From GCA-2711565 sp963664245 (lineage in GTDB: Bacteria; Bacteroidota; Bacteroidia; Bacteroidales; GCA-2711565), in assembly GCA_963664245.1 (NCBI GenBank), contig OY760934.1, forward strand, positions 1,860,001-1,924,000: a DNA stretch of 64,000 bases, read 5' to 3'. This document shows positions 10,105 through 19,389 of the stretch, piece by piece. The number at the start of each line of letters is the position of its first letter. Positions within the stretch are counted from its first letter, which is position 1. A program made the translations under genes and the position numbers. The notes under the pieces were generated by a model. The model worked only from the letters and a program-made list of their open reading frames with translations. It was not told the DNA's origin and searched no databases.

Positions 10105-11214
10105 TTATTTAATCTTTCGGTATGATTTTATATGCTGGATATACCATTGGGGGTTAACTAATTTTGCTATGTTTCGCTTCCTTGTTTTTGAATCATAAAA
10201 TGATTTTACAATCTGACTAAAATAGTTTGTTAAACGGGTTATAAAATATTTCTTCAGGATAAAATTGCGGTATTGTTTTGGGTGATCCTGATAATAAAAC
10301 ATTTTTTTAATAAATGAATTTGCTTTTTTATTCGTTTCAAACTTCAAACATTCAGGATTTCCCAAAAGCATTGAACTTAACGCAAGATTTGTATTTAAAA
10401 CCTGAAAATATTTCCCATATTCCGTAATAACCCCAAAAGAATCCTCTAATTTAGAGAGAAGAAACAAATCATAAATTTGCCGAAAATTAAAATAATATTT
10501 CTTATAAGCTGCATCGTTAAGCTGGGTATTCAGAATATTATGAAGAATTTGATTACCAATGGAAGGGATAAATGTATTTTGGGATAACTTTAATTGAATT
10601 TTAGAAGGATTAATATGATTAAAACCCAAATCTTTTTCCCATCTTTCTCGCAACACATTCTGGTGAACTTCCACAGCAGCAACTTTGTTTTCATTTGTTA
10701 AACGCGGATAGTGTTTTAATGTCAACAAAATATCATCTTCATACATCCGAAGCGGAACATAACCGTTTTCAATTAATATTTCTCCTGTTCTCTTCATCTC
10801 AAGCGGTTCAACCAAAAAATCAATATCACCAATCATCCGCTCTCCAATATCAGCATACAGACCATTCAATAAATGAGCCGTTCCTTTTAAATAAATAGGT
10901 TTAATAGAATACTTATTTAAGAGCCCTGATATTTGATTGATTTCCGCTAAAATCTGTTTATTCCGCTGACGATTTAATTCAGTGATGTTTTCAAAATGAT
11001 CAACTAAATCTTCAGGAAGGCTTTTTAATAAGCCTGATAATTTTAAATTAATGTATAACGAAGGAATAATAAGATGATTACTGGCAACCCAGTTTAACTG
11101 CTCCCAATCAACCTCGCCCGATTCCATGATCGTTTTAATTTTTTGAACCTTCTCCAAATCATGGCGTAATGTGAGGCACTGGCCAGTAAAAAGTAATAAA
11201 TCCTTCCTATTCAT
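10105..11214 (-). CDS. nucleotidyltransferase-fold protein (NTP_transf_5-like)
   Basis: A 369-aa cytoplasmic protein of the uncharacterised nucleotidyltransferase family PF14907. Numbering below counts from an in-frame GTG at 11217; the ATG at 11214 is preferred and shifts it by one. The Lys-Gly of KGTAHLL is at 111-112, the catalytic Asp-x-Asp lies in GDIDFLVEP (131 and 133), and a third carboxylate is in VEVHQ (183). The start overlaps the stop of the upstream kinase gene, indicating tight coupling. In known gene sets, such transferases accompany PqqD-like and HprK-like proteins (the HPr-rel-A type system). It may transfer a nucleotide to a peptide or sugar phosphate; the substrate is unknown. 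Confidence 0.8.
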   Translation of the reverse strand: MNRKDLLLFTGQCLTLRHDLEKVQKIKTIMESGEVDWEQLNWVASNHLIIPSLYINLKLSGLLKSLPEDLVDHFENITELNRQRNKQILAEINQISGLLNKYSIKPIYLKGTAHLLNGLYADIGERMIGDIDFLVEPLEMKRTGEILIENGYVPLRMYEDDILLTLKHYPRLTNENKVAAVEVHQNVLRERWEKDLGFNHINPSKIQLKLSQNTFIPSIGNQILHNILNTQLNDAAYKKYYFNFRQIYDLFLLSKLEDSFGVITEYGKYFQVLNTNLALSSMLLGNPECLKFETNKKANSFIKKMFYYQDHPKQYRNFILKKYFITRLTNYFSQIVKSFYDSKTRKRNIAKLVNPQWYIQHIKSYRKIK

Positions 11215-12343
11215 CACTGAAAATTGATTTTATAACTGCAAGCATTTCATCATTATCAGAATAAACGAGTTTATAGCAAGGAGTCCTTTCTATCCAATCC
11301 AAAAATAAAGTTACGTTTTCCCGTTTTGTTGAAATCCAGGTATCAGGAATTAACTTTTTCAAAGCATCAACTTTCGAAAGTGACTCTAAAGAAACCGACG
11401 CATTTTGTTGGTAATTGATAAATATCAGTGCCTTAGATGAGAAATCTTTTATTGGTAAATCATCGTTACTGCTAATATACCTGTATTTTTTATTCAATGC
11501 CACATTATGATATTGCCTGGCATTTTCCAGTTCAGGAAAAGCTTTCGACAACATATCAATTGCTTTTTCTTTAACTGAAAGAGCCGCCGGGAAATAATTG
11601 ATTTTTTGTACATTATCCAGCGGAACAAAATCATCAGCCAGTAATCCATAACCATTGGCCATTAACACAGCTGCTGTGGTACTTTTTCCACTCCCTGAAT
11701 CACCGGCAAATAAAACACAAGATTTACCATTTGTAATGGCAGAAGCATGCAAAACACCCAACCATTCATCTTCCGGTTTGTTATGGATTTTGCTTAACAA
11801 AACCATGGAGAATTTACCCGATAAATAATGCAAGTTCTCCTGATCCCATTGCCCAAAAAATTCACCATCAGCCGTAATGGCAAACATCTTATCAACTAAA
11901 AAAATATTGACAAAATGATCTGTTTTAGGATTATGCTCTATTGCCAGATGACTAAATTTTGGATGGATTAGATCTTTTATACCCTCATTTTCATATAAAA
12001 CCCTGAACACTTTGCCCGAAACCTCATAATATTTACAAACACCACTATCAGGCTGCATACAAGAGATGTTATCACCAAAACCCGTAGCCGCTGACTTAAA
12101 AGAATCCTGCTGAATTTTTAACTGATCAATAGAAGAAAGATAATTATCGGCCTGATTAGCTGTATATTTAAACTCTTCACGAACCCAATTTAAAATCTCA
12201 TTTTTATTCTGCCCACGATAAAGCTCTGACAAAATAAAAGCATCGTATTTTTCCATCACCACATATTGGTTAGATTTTGGAAACCATACGATGCTTTTAT
12301 CTTCAATATCTCTTATAAGAGGAGTTCCCTGTTTATACTTCAA
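11207..12343 (-). CDS. PqqD-like domain fused to HPr kinase-like domain
   Basis: A 378-aa fusion. Residues about 5-80 resemble PqqD-type RiPP recognition domains (LIRDIEDKSIVWF, then a winged-helix pattern). Residues about 125-345 match the HprK-type P-loop kinase fold: HASA at 199-202, Walker A GDSGSGKS at 214-221, and an ADD at 236-238 in the position of the catalytic Asp pair. HprK-like kinases in lasso-peptide clusters phosphorylate the peptide, and PqqD domains bind leaders, so a peptide-phosphorylating role is plausible but inferred. The start is TTG; no ATG occurs before residue 30, within the PqqD-like domain. The gene begins 9 bp after, and in the same frame as, the stop of the small leader peptide gene. 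An alternative is a role in polysaccharide-linked HPr-rel-A systems. Confidence 0.8.
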   Translation of the reverse strand: MKYKQGTPLIRDIEDKSIVWFPKSNQYVVMEKYDAFILSELYRGQNKNEILNWVREEFKYTANQADNYLSSIDQLKIQQDSFKSAATGFGDNISCMQPDSGVCKYYEVSGKVFRVLYENEGIKDLIHPKFSHLAIEHNPKTDHFVNIFLVDKMFAITADGEFFGQWDQENLHYLSGKFSMVLLSKIHNKPEDEWLGVLHASAITNGKSCVLFAGDSGSGKSTTAAVLMANGYGLLADDFVPLDNVQKINYFPAALSVKEKAIDMLSKAFPELENARQYHNVALNKKYRYISSNDDLPIKDFSSKALIFINYQQNASVSLESLSKVDALKKLIPDTWISTKRENVTLFLDWIERTPCYKLVYSDNDEMLAVIKSIFSDE

Positions 12344-12352
12344 AGCAAGTTT

Positions 12353-12565
12353 TTAGGCAAATTTACCATTATTATCTAAATCTTTCATCGATTTTTTGTT
12401 TTGATTTGGGGCTGCTTTACCACTCCATCCCGGGTCCGTTGGGCTATCGGCCTGTGATTTCTTCGGGTGTAAAATCAAAAATGTAGCCGCTGCTGTTAAG
12501 GCTGCATATTTCCCCGTTTTCTCTATCGCTTCACGTCTGCTTATCTTTTTATCGGTGTTTTTCAT
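12353..12565 (-). CDS. twin-arginine leader peptide P1 (putative modified precursor)
   Basis: A 70-aa peptide and one of four paralogues in the window. Residues 1-42 are nearly invariant among them: charged N-region, twin Arg at 10-11 (SRREAI), hydrophobic stretch at 21-32, then HPKKSQA and a likely cleavage before Asp40. The tail begins DSPTDPGW and is otherwise unlike the other three copies, ending NNGKFA rather than NKA. The gene lies 18 bp downstream of the DUF4347 T9SS protein and 9 bp upstream of the PqqD-HprK kinase, so it is the copy directly linked to the enzymes. It could be a RiPP-like precursor or a small Tat-exported peptide; no database family could be checked. Confidence 0.8.
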   Translation of the reverse strand: MKNTDKKISRREAIEKTGKYAALTAAATFLILHPKKSQADSPTDPGWSGKAAPNQNKKSMKDLDNNGKFA

Positions 12566-12583
12566 AGTATTCTTTTGTTTAGG

Positions 12584-15500
12584 TTATTTGATCCAATTGA
12601 TTTTTTGACTGTAAGTTGTTTTACCATTGATAAGTTTAACAATATAAACGCCATTGTTCAAACTTGGGATGTTCACCGTTGATGAACTTACATTGGTTTC
12701 AAAAACCGTCCGACCCGTCAGGTCAATGATGCTTAAACGTATCCCTTCTGTAATCTCCCCTCGGACCAGCAAACTTGAACTTTGAGCTTGCGGGATGATC
12801 TCATATTCCCCGTCATCTAATGCTGATAATTGATCTAAAGCTTGTTGGGAAGTGTGCAAATAAAAACGGCCCGTGTTTTCGCCAATGTTTACTTGGACAG
12901 TATAGCTTTGTTCTCCATTTAAAAGGTTGAAAGATTTGTCCTGTTTGTCTTCAAGGTAAACTTTGATGCCTGTTGGGAGATTGCTTGTTTCAACAGAAAA
13001 TTCAACCGTGCTTGTTGTGCTGTTCAGTTCTATCGGGATTACCGCATTTTCAAAATCATCGCTTGGCAGACATTGCAGGGCAAAGCTTACACCGTTGTCA
13101 TCTATCAAACGTGATGAAAGTACAAATTCATCTTTTGTACCATTGAACAGACCGGCATCGTAACCCGGATCCAAACCTAAAGTGGTTCCTTCGATAAAAC
13201 GGAACTTAGTGGTTTTGGTTTGTTCGCCATTATCGGCTTTTAAGGTTACATTGGCATTGACCGTGTTCGATTTAAAAGCAGCTGTCGGCTGGTGCACCTG
13301 CATGGCCGTGGTAAAGCTGGCCATGCCACCGCCATCTTTGGATTTTACAAAAAACGCCTGCCCCACCGGGATGTAAGTGGCATCGCTTGAGTTGTTGATG
13401 ATCTCGTATTGGGAAATGGAAGGGTCCCAAAAATAAAGGGCGACATAAGATACATCCATCACAGATGTATTAACATCGATAAAGTTATTGCTGGCATCGG
13501 CCAAGACATTGCCATAAAGTGACGAAGGGTAAGGGTTGCCCAAGAGGTTCCAGCCATTGCCCGAACGGGTGATGGAAACGTCTACCTGGGAAGTGTTAAA
13601 CCCTCCTTCAAAGTTGAGCACCCCATCGCTTTGGATGTTGGTCTCGTAGCCCATGCCAGGGGACAAGTTACCGGCAGCCGCTACAGTGCCCGTGGTATAG
13701 GTGGTCCAGGTGTCAGTAGCTTCATTATAAATCCCAAAGCCATACTGTGTATCATTGGTGGAAAAGCTGTTGTTGCTGACCATGTCCTGCACGCTCTCGC
13801 CGCTGACCGGTACCGATGTAAGGTGCCAGGTAGCTCCGCCCATGTAACGCTGCACCGTGGCCGTCCCGTTGACCGTCAGATTGCTTTGGCCGATCAACGA
13901 GCCCGTACCACTGGCATTGCTCTCGATGGTAAAGTTGTTGCAGGTCAAAGCCGACGATAAGGTCGGGTAAGTGCCCAGCCCCGCTGGGATGATAACATTA
14001 TCAGTCGCAGTAGGTACTGATCCAGAATCCCAGTTATCACCGGTATCCCATGAAGACCCGCTACTGCCATCCCAGCTAAATGAGATATATTCATACGCCC
14101 CAATTGTAGGTGGATCATTTCTGGATTCTCCGCGTTGATCGATAGTTATTTCTGTTACACTTTCTACGCCTATCACGGTTGTGCCATCTTCAACTTTTAC
14201 CCAGTTACTGCCATCGTAGAAAACATATTTTGTTCCACTGCTCTCGTATTCGCCGGTTTTTACACCTGAATTCACAGCGATACTGTTAGAGGCTAATGCA
14301 ACTGTTTCTGTATCTCCTCCGTTATCGGCTAAAACTGGTTTGTAAATTGAATTGGCAGATACTTCCGTATAATCGCTAAACAAAGTCTCACCATATCCAT
14401 TGGTATAACTATAATTCGTATTATTGCTTCCCGATAAGGCAAAGCCGCCAATAATATTATAATTACCATAAAAAGTTGCACCGGAATTGTAAACATCTTC
14501 ATAAGCACTACTTTTGGCATTGTACGTTACAATTGAGTTTGTTAGGGAGATATCATTTGTTGCTGCGGCATCTTTGTATGCATAAATACCACCTCCATTG
14601 CTACCGGTAGTATTTCCGGTTACCGTACTGTTTATTAGTATTAAATTTAAGTCGCCACCTCCAAACATAAAATCCTCCATCCCATAAGCATAAATACCAC
14701 CTCCATCTGAATCAGCACTATTGTTTGAAATTGTAGAGTTATTAATTGAGAATTGATCAGTATTATAATCACTTAATGTATATAATCCTCCTCCCTTACC
14801 AGTTGATGAATTATCACTAATTACACTCTTCGTAATAGTAACAGACCCATTACTTGAGCAATAAATACCACCCCCATCAGAACCTGCTCCATTATTTGTA
14901 ATTTCAGAACTAGTTAGGTTAAAGTTATAAATCTGAGAATGAATTCCACCACCGTAATTACCAGCAGTGCAATTCTCAACGATTATATCGGATGCTGTTG
15001 TTGGACAATATATAGCTAATCCACCACCATTACTCGTTGCGCTGCAATTTGAAATAGTTGTTGATGTTATTATAAGTGATTCTCCATTGTATATTCCACC
15101 GCCATTTTCGGTTGCCTCTGTATTAGCAATTGTACAATTATTCATAATAAGCGGAGAATTAAAAACATAAATTCCGCCTCCGCTTCGAGCCTTTGAACCT
15201 TCTATGGTAACATTAGTGAGGGTGCATGAATTGAGATTATACAAATGTAGAGTTCCTCCGGAGTGATAACCAGTACCTCCTGTGACATCTCCTCCTTTGA
15301 GAGTCATATTACTTAAATTAATTGTAGTGTATGTTCCGGGGTTAAACATAAAGACCTTATAACTTGACACCCCCGGATTTGTAACCTGAATGGTTACTGC
15401 TGTTCCGCTTCCCGCTGTATTCGCCCCATCAATGTTAAACGATCTGCCAGGAGCATCACTATATAAAACCGCTATTTCTGAACCTAAGGTAATTGTTTCA

Positions 15501-16171
15501 TTCCCTGAAGAAAGATTAAACGTAATTTCATCACCATCACTACAATTTGCAATAATATAGCGGAGAGTTCCCGTGCCCCCATCATCCGCATTGCTTGTAA
15601 CAACCCAGGTTGCCAGGTGGTAATCATATCCCGCGACAGCTATAGTACCTGCTTCAATCGTTCCCTGGTGGTATTCCAAATTCCAATCATTTCCAACACC
15701 TGTAACGTTTGTTGAAGCCGCGACATCCGCGCCAGTTACTTCCGCCAGTTGGGAGATAAAAGCTTTTCCGGTTTCGCTTTCAGCTACCTTACAGCCATAC
15801 AGAAGAATATCCGCATCAGGGGTAAGGGAACTCTGCCATTGCGCAAATGCAGAAGAATGTTCGTTTATATAATCAGCATCTATCACTGCCCCATTAAGAA
15901 CAATATACCCGTCGTTACCATGGGAAATTACATGAATCGCGGAAACATTTCTCTTTATTGCAAGATATTTCGTAATCTGATCAAGTGCATTGCTATCCAA
16001 ATCAAGATATACTACATCAACATTGTCACCGAGAGAATCCACGATGCGCCGGGAGTCCTTTACAGAGGAAGAGATGAAAGCCACTTCTTCACTCATGGCA
16101 TAAGTTGCTGCAAAGGCAGCACTGCTCATCAAAAATGTAATTAATAAAAATAATGTAATTTTCTTTTTCAT
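12584..16171 (-). CDS. T9SS-sorted adhesin-like protein with DUF4347 and beta-helix
   Basis: A 1195-aa secreted protein. Signal peptide about 1-22; DUF4347 domain about 28-165, with HVISHG (His84) and LLYGC (Cys127); a right-handed beta-helix region about 190-640 with repeated GGGIY-type turns (at least eight); a linker with NWDSGSVPT; then a roughly 430-aa module shared with four other proteins of this locus (starting near NLTVNGTATVQRYM). The last about 75 residues form a type A T9SS sorting domain ending in YSQKINWIK. It is expected to cross the outer membrane through SprA and be anchored at the surface. The peptide P1 gene follows by 18 bp. It begins its own unit after the terminator of P2. 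Confidence 0.85.
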   Translation of the reverse strand: MKKKITLFLLITFLMSSAAFAATYAMSEEVAFISSSVKDSRRIVDSLGDNVDVVYLDLDSNALDQITKYLAIKRNVSAIHVISHGNDGYIVLNGAVIDADYINEHSSAFAQWQSSLTPDADILLYGCKVAESETGKAFISQLAEVTGADVAASTNVTGVGNDWNLEYHQGTIEAGTIAVAGYDYHLATWVVTSNADDGGTGTLRYIIANCSDGDEITFNLSSGNETITLGSEIAVLYSDAPGRSFNIDGANTAGSGTAVTIQVTNPGVSSYKVFMFNPGTYTTINLSNMTLKGGDVTGGTGYHSGGTLHLYNLNSCTLTNVTIEGSKARSGGGIYVFNSPLIMNNCTIANTEATENGGGIYNGESLIITSTTISNCSATSNGGGLAIYCPTTASDIIVENCTAGNYGGGIHSQIYNFNLTSSEITNNGAGSDGGGIYCSSNGSVTITKSVISDNSSTGKGGGLYTLSDYNTDQFSINNSTISNNSADSDGGGIYAYGMEDFMFGGGDLNLILINSTVTGNTTGSNGGGIYAYKDAAATNDISLTNSIVTYNAKSSAYEDVYNSGATFYGNYNIIGGFALSGSNNTNYSYTNGYGETLFSDYTEVSANSIYKPVLADNGGDTETVALASNSIAVNSGVKTGEYESSGTKYVFYDGSNWVKVEDGTTVIGVESVTEITIDQRGESRNDPPTIGAYEYISFSWDGSSGSSWDTGDNWDSGSVPTATDNVIIPAGLGTYPTLSSALTCNNFTIESNASGTGSLIGQSNLTVNGTATVQRYMGGATWHLTSVPVSGESVQDMVSNNSFSTNDTQYGFGIYNEATDTWTTYTTGTVAAAGNLSPGMGYETNIQSDGVLNFEGGFNTSQVDVSITRSGNGWNLLGNPYPSSLYGNVLADASNNFIDVNTSVMDVSYVALYFWDPSISQYEIINNSSDATYIPVGQAFFVKSKDGGGMASFTTAMQVHQPTAAFKSNTVNANVTLKADNGEQTKTTKFRFIEGTTLGLDPGYDAGLFNGTKDEFVLSSRLIDDNGVSFALQCLPSDDFENAVIPIELNSTTSTVEFSVETSNLPTGIKVYLEDKQDKSFNLLNGEQSYTVQVNIGENTGRFYLHTSQQALDQLSALDDGEYEIIPQAQSSSLLVRGEITEGIRLSIIDLTGRTVFETNVSSSTVNIPSLNNGVYIVKLINGKTTYSQKINWIK

Positions 16172-16295
16172 AAGTTTCTCTAGTTAGGTTAATAATTCTA
16201 ATACAGTTCTCTGTTATTGAATAAGTTTTTCATTTATTAACATAAATTCTATATATGAAACTAGTAAATATAGTTCATTTAAAAAATGATATTCT

Positions 16296-16308
16296 AGGTA
16301 AATTACCT
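16296..16308. promoter_or_regulatory. palindromic operator candidate AGGTAAATTACCT
   Basis: A near-perfect 13-bp inverted repeat (extendable to 15 bp) 125 bp upstream of the DUF4347 protein start and just beyond the P2 terminator. A closely matching palindrome, AGGTAAAATACCT, lies upstream of the first collar gene (40298-40310), and a weaker version lies at 26328-26340. Recurrence at the heads of minus-strand units of this locus suggests a shared regulator site; this is inference. Confidence 0.45.
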
Positions 16309-16354
16309 ATTTTCAGATTTCTAATCCTCAAATCCATAAGAATTTAGCTTAAAC

Positions 16355-16397
16355 AAAAAACCACCCCTGTTTCTATTATAAAGCAGGGGTGGTTTTA
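16355..16397 (-). terminator. intrinsic terminator after peptide P2
   Basis: Inverted repeat CCACCCCTG / CAGGGGTGG with a 14-nt loop. On the minus strand the GC-rich stem is followed by a run of T (plus-strand A6 at 16355-16360), the classical Rho-independent form. It ends the unit carrying the GLUG protein and P2. Confidence 0.9.
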
Positions 16398-16417
16398 TTT
16401 TCAACGAAATTTGTAAG

Positions 16418-16618
16418 CTATGCCTTGTTGCTTACATTCTCCTCTGGTTTTTTGGTTTGATCCGGGCTTGTTTTTGCCCATCCAGGGTCAGTCGGGCTAT
16501 CGGCCTGTGATTTCTTCGGGTGTAAGATCAAAAATGTAGCCGCTGCTGTTAAGGCTGCATATTTTCCCGTTTTCTCTATCGCTTCACGCCTACTTATCTT
16601 TTTATCGCTGTTTTTCAT
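16418..16618 (-). CDS. twin-arginine leader peptide P2
   Basis: A 66-aa peptide. Its first 42 residues differ from P1 only at residue 4 (Ser for Thr), including the twin Arg at 10-11 and the SQA-D junction. The tail reads DSPTDPGWAKTSPDQTKKP and ends in NKA before a TAG stop. The DNA is also nearly identical to P1 across the leader, pointing to recent duplication or conversion. It lies 20 bp downstream of the GLUG T9SS protein and is followed by its own terminator. A conserved untranslated stretch between stop and terminator is shared with P3 and P4. Confidence 0.8.
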   Translation of the reverse strand: MKNSDKKISRREAIEKTGKYAALTAAATFLILHPKKSQADSPTDPGWAKTSPDQTKKPEENVSNKA

Positions 16619-16638
16619 AATTTATTGCTGTTTAGGTT

Positions 16639-19389
16639 TTATTTGATCCAATTAATTTTTTGACTGTAAGTTGTTTGCCCATTGCTCAGTTTAACAATAT
16701 AAACGCCATTGTTTAAGCTTGGGATACTTACGGTTGCTGAACTCACATTGGTTTCAAAAACAGCGCGGCCCGTTAAATCAATAATGCTTAGATGGCTACC
16801 TTCCGGAACGTTTACACAGATCAACAAACTTGAACTTTGAACTTGGGGGATGATCTCATATTCGCCATCATTCAGTTCTGTCATTTGATCTAATGCTTGT
16901 TGGGATGTGTGCAGGTAAAAACGGCTCGTGTTTTCACCGATGTTTACCTGGGCGGTATAGGTTTGATCTTCGTTTAATAGATTGAAAGAGTTGTCCTGTT
17001 TGTCTTCAAGGTAAACCTTGATGTTTGAGGGGAGGTTGCTTGTTCCCACCGAAAATTCAACCATGCTTGTACTGCTGTTCAGTTCAATCGGAACAATTAC
17101 ACTTTCGAAATCATCAGTTGAAAAACATTGCAAAGCAAAGTCTATTTCATTGCCTTGCATCAAACGTGAACAAAGTTTGAATTCATCTGTTTTACCATTG
17201 AACAGACCCGCATCATAGCCCGGGTCTAAACCTAAACTTGTTCCTTCAACAAACCGGAATTCGGTGGTTTTTGTTTGCTCCCCATTAACAGCTTTTAAAA
17301 TAATATTGGGATTGACACTGTTGGCTTTAAATGTAGCCCCGGTTTGGTGGGTACGCATGGCCAGGGTAAAACTGGCCGTGCCGCCCCCCGCTTTTGATTT
17401 TACAAAAAACGCCTGGCCGCTGGGGATGTAAGTGGCCGCACTTGAATTATTGACAATATCATATTGCGAGGTGGAAGCGTTCCATAAGTAAAGGGCCTCG
17501 TAAGCATCATCAATAACAGCTGCGTTAATATCAAGGAAGTTATTGCTGGCATCGGCCGGGGCATTGCCATAAAGCGAACAAGGATATGGGTTCCCTAATA
17601 GGTTCCAGCCATTACCTGTTCTTACCATCGGGACATCCACCTGGGCGGCACTCAAGCTTCCTTCAAAGCTGACAATTCCGTTTTCGCTTCTGTTTGCTTC
17701 ATAACCCTGCCCTGTTGTTAAATTACCAAGGGTAGCAGCGGTAAAGGTTGTCCAGCTATCGTTTGCTTCATTATAAACACCCAGGCCATATTGGCCCTCA
17801 TGGGTTGCAAATGAGTTTCCGGCAGCAGTTATAAAACCTTTGATCTCTTGCTCAACAACAGGAACCCCAGTCAAGTGCCAGGTACTACCATCTCCGGTCA
17901 TATAACGCTGAGCTGTAACATCACCTGAAGAAGTTCCGTTTATAATTAAAGACCCGGTATTTGATGCATCCGATTGGATGGTTAAGCTTCCACCGGAAGC
18001 TACGGTTAAATCGCCACAATAAGCCGAAGCGTCTGCAGCAATAACAGCCGTTGCAGCTGCAGGAACAGTTACATCATCGTTTTGGGCAGGCACATAACCT
18101 CCACTCCAGTTACCGGCAGTGTTCCAATCAGCGTCTACGGTTCCTTCCCAGCTAAAGCTTTCACCTTCACCGCTCAGGTTAGGATAACCGCTATTGTATG
18201 CAGCAGCCATTGACCATACGGTGTTAAAATCCCAAGCGGCATTGGTAAACGTGCTACGGGTTTGCATTTCGGCGGTTGTTTTTGCAATGGTTCCGCTTTT
18301 GCCATATTTAGTTGAATCATTTACTGTTGCGCTTATATCATAAAAGTTGTTAGAAAATATAGTGTCAGTGGCACTTGCACTATAAGAAGTTAGATAATAC
18401 CTGATAAATCCTCGATTACCAGCACTGTAACAATTACTAATAGATAGAGAGCTTCCTCCAGTTGCTTGTATAAGCATATAGCCATAAAAACCGCTACCAT
18501 AAGTTCCGGCTGCATCCTCAAGTCCATTTATATCAACAATCGCATAGCAATCTGTAATAACTACATCACCATCATACTTCCCATAAGTGGCTCCTATAAA
18601 ACCTCCAACTCTTCTTAAATCGGTATTTGAAACATCAGTAATTAATGAATTATCAATTGTACCTGTGGCATAACAGTTACTAATGGTTGCATGATAACTC
18701 AAACTGCCCATAAAGCCCCCTAAATAGCGGCTGGCACCTGCATATGTTGCATCCCAAAGCGTTAAGTCAACCTCTGTATAAGAATTAGTAGCATGTATAT
18801 GAGCTTTAGGTGAACTGAATGTATCTGAACCGATTAAACCTGCAGCCCTTGTATTCCCATAAACAACTCCTTTTGCATAACAATTATCAACATAACACTC
18901 ACCCTCCAGTACGCCAATAAGCATAGCTACACGTTCGTTTCCATATATGTATGCATCTTCTATACCCAAATTTTTAATGATCGAACCCTTGCAATAAGCA
19001 AACAAACCAACACCTTCGGCAGCATCATCATCTGGATAATACATGTAAAGGTTTGCCACCTTGTAGCCCTGGCCATCATAAGTACCTGTATACATAGAGG
19101 TAGAATTACCGATACCGGCAAATCCACTGGTACCAGCCCCATCAGAAGAACCATCACCGTCCCAGTCTACATTTTCTTCGTTGGCGTCAAAGGTAATATC
19201 TGCCGTTTGGATAAAATATTTGGCCCAATCGGTAGAGTGGTTAGACAGATAAATCAAATCTGTTGCATTAGCAATTTGGTAAGGATCCCCTTCGGTCCCT
19301 GAACCTCCGCTATAAGTTTGCGTAAAAGCTGCTGCAGAATAAAGCAGAAGCATTAAAAAAAGAGGATAAAATTTTTTCATAATGTTCAT
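16639..19389 (-). CDS. T9SS-sorted surface protein with GLUG-type repeats
   Basis: A 916-aa secreted protein. Signal peptide within residues 1-24 (start at residue 1 or the Met at 4). Residues about 30-390 hold GLUG-like beta-helix repeats (for example GVGLFAYCKGSIIKNLGIED, then VDNCYAKG and ISNCYATG turns), followed by a short domain with NWSGGYVPAQND and the shared roughly 430-aa module. A T9SS type A sorting domain ends in YSQKINWIK. GLUG repeats occur in adhesins and some surface proteases; no protease motif is seen here. P2 follows by 20 bp. The gene starts a separate unit after a 431-bp AT-rich gap. Confidence 0.85.
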   Translation of the reverse strand: MNIMKKFYPLFLMLLLYSAAAFTQTYSGGSGTEGDPYQIANATDLIYLSNHSTDWAKYFIQTADITFDANEENVDWDGDGSSDGAGTSGFAGIGNSTSMYTGTYDGQGYKVANLYMYYPDDDAAEGVGLFAYCKGSIIKNLGIEDAYIYGNERVAMLIGVLEGECYVDNCYAKGVVYGNTRAAGLIGSDTFSSPKAHIHATNSYTEVDLTLWDATYAGASRYLGGFMGSLSYHATISNCYATGTIDNSLITDVSNTDLRRVGGFIGATYGKYDGDVVITDCYAIVDINGLEDAAGTYGSGFYGYMLIQATGGSSLSISNCYSAGNRGFIRYYLTSYSASATDTIFSNNFYDISATVNDSTKYGKSGTIAKTTAEMQTRSTFTNAAWDFNTVWSMAAAYNSGYPNLSGEGESFSWEGTVDADWNTAGNWSGGYVPAQNDDVTVPAAATAVIAADASAYCGDLTVASGGSLTIQSDASNTGSLIINGTSSGDVTAQRYMTGDGSTWHLTGVPVVEQEIKGFITAAGNSFATHEGQYGLGVYNEANDSWTTFTAATLGNLTTGQGYEANRSENGIVSFEGSLSAAQVDVPMVRTGNGWNLLGNPYPCSLYGNAPADASNNFLDINAAVIDDAYEALYLWNASTSQYDIVNNSSAATYIPSGQAFFVKSKAGGGTASFTLAMRTHQTGATFKANSVNPNIILKAVNGEQTKTTEFRFVEGTSLGLDPGYDAGLFNGKTDEFKLCSRLMQGNEIDFALQCFSTDDFESVIVPIELNSSTSMVEFSVGTSNLPSNIKVYLEDKQDNSFNLLNEDQTYTAQVNIGENTSRFYLHTSQQALDQMTELNDGEYEIIPQVQSSSLLICVNVPEGSHLSIIDLTGRAVFETNVSSATVSIPSLNNGVYIVKLSNGQTTYSQKINWIK

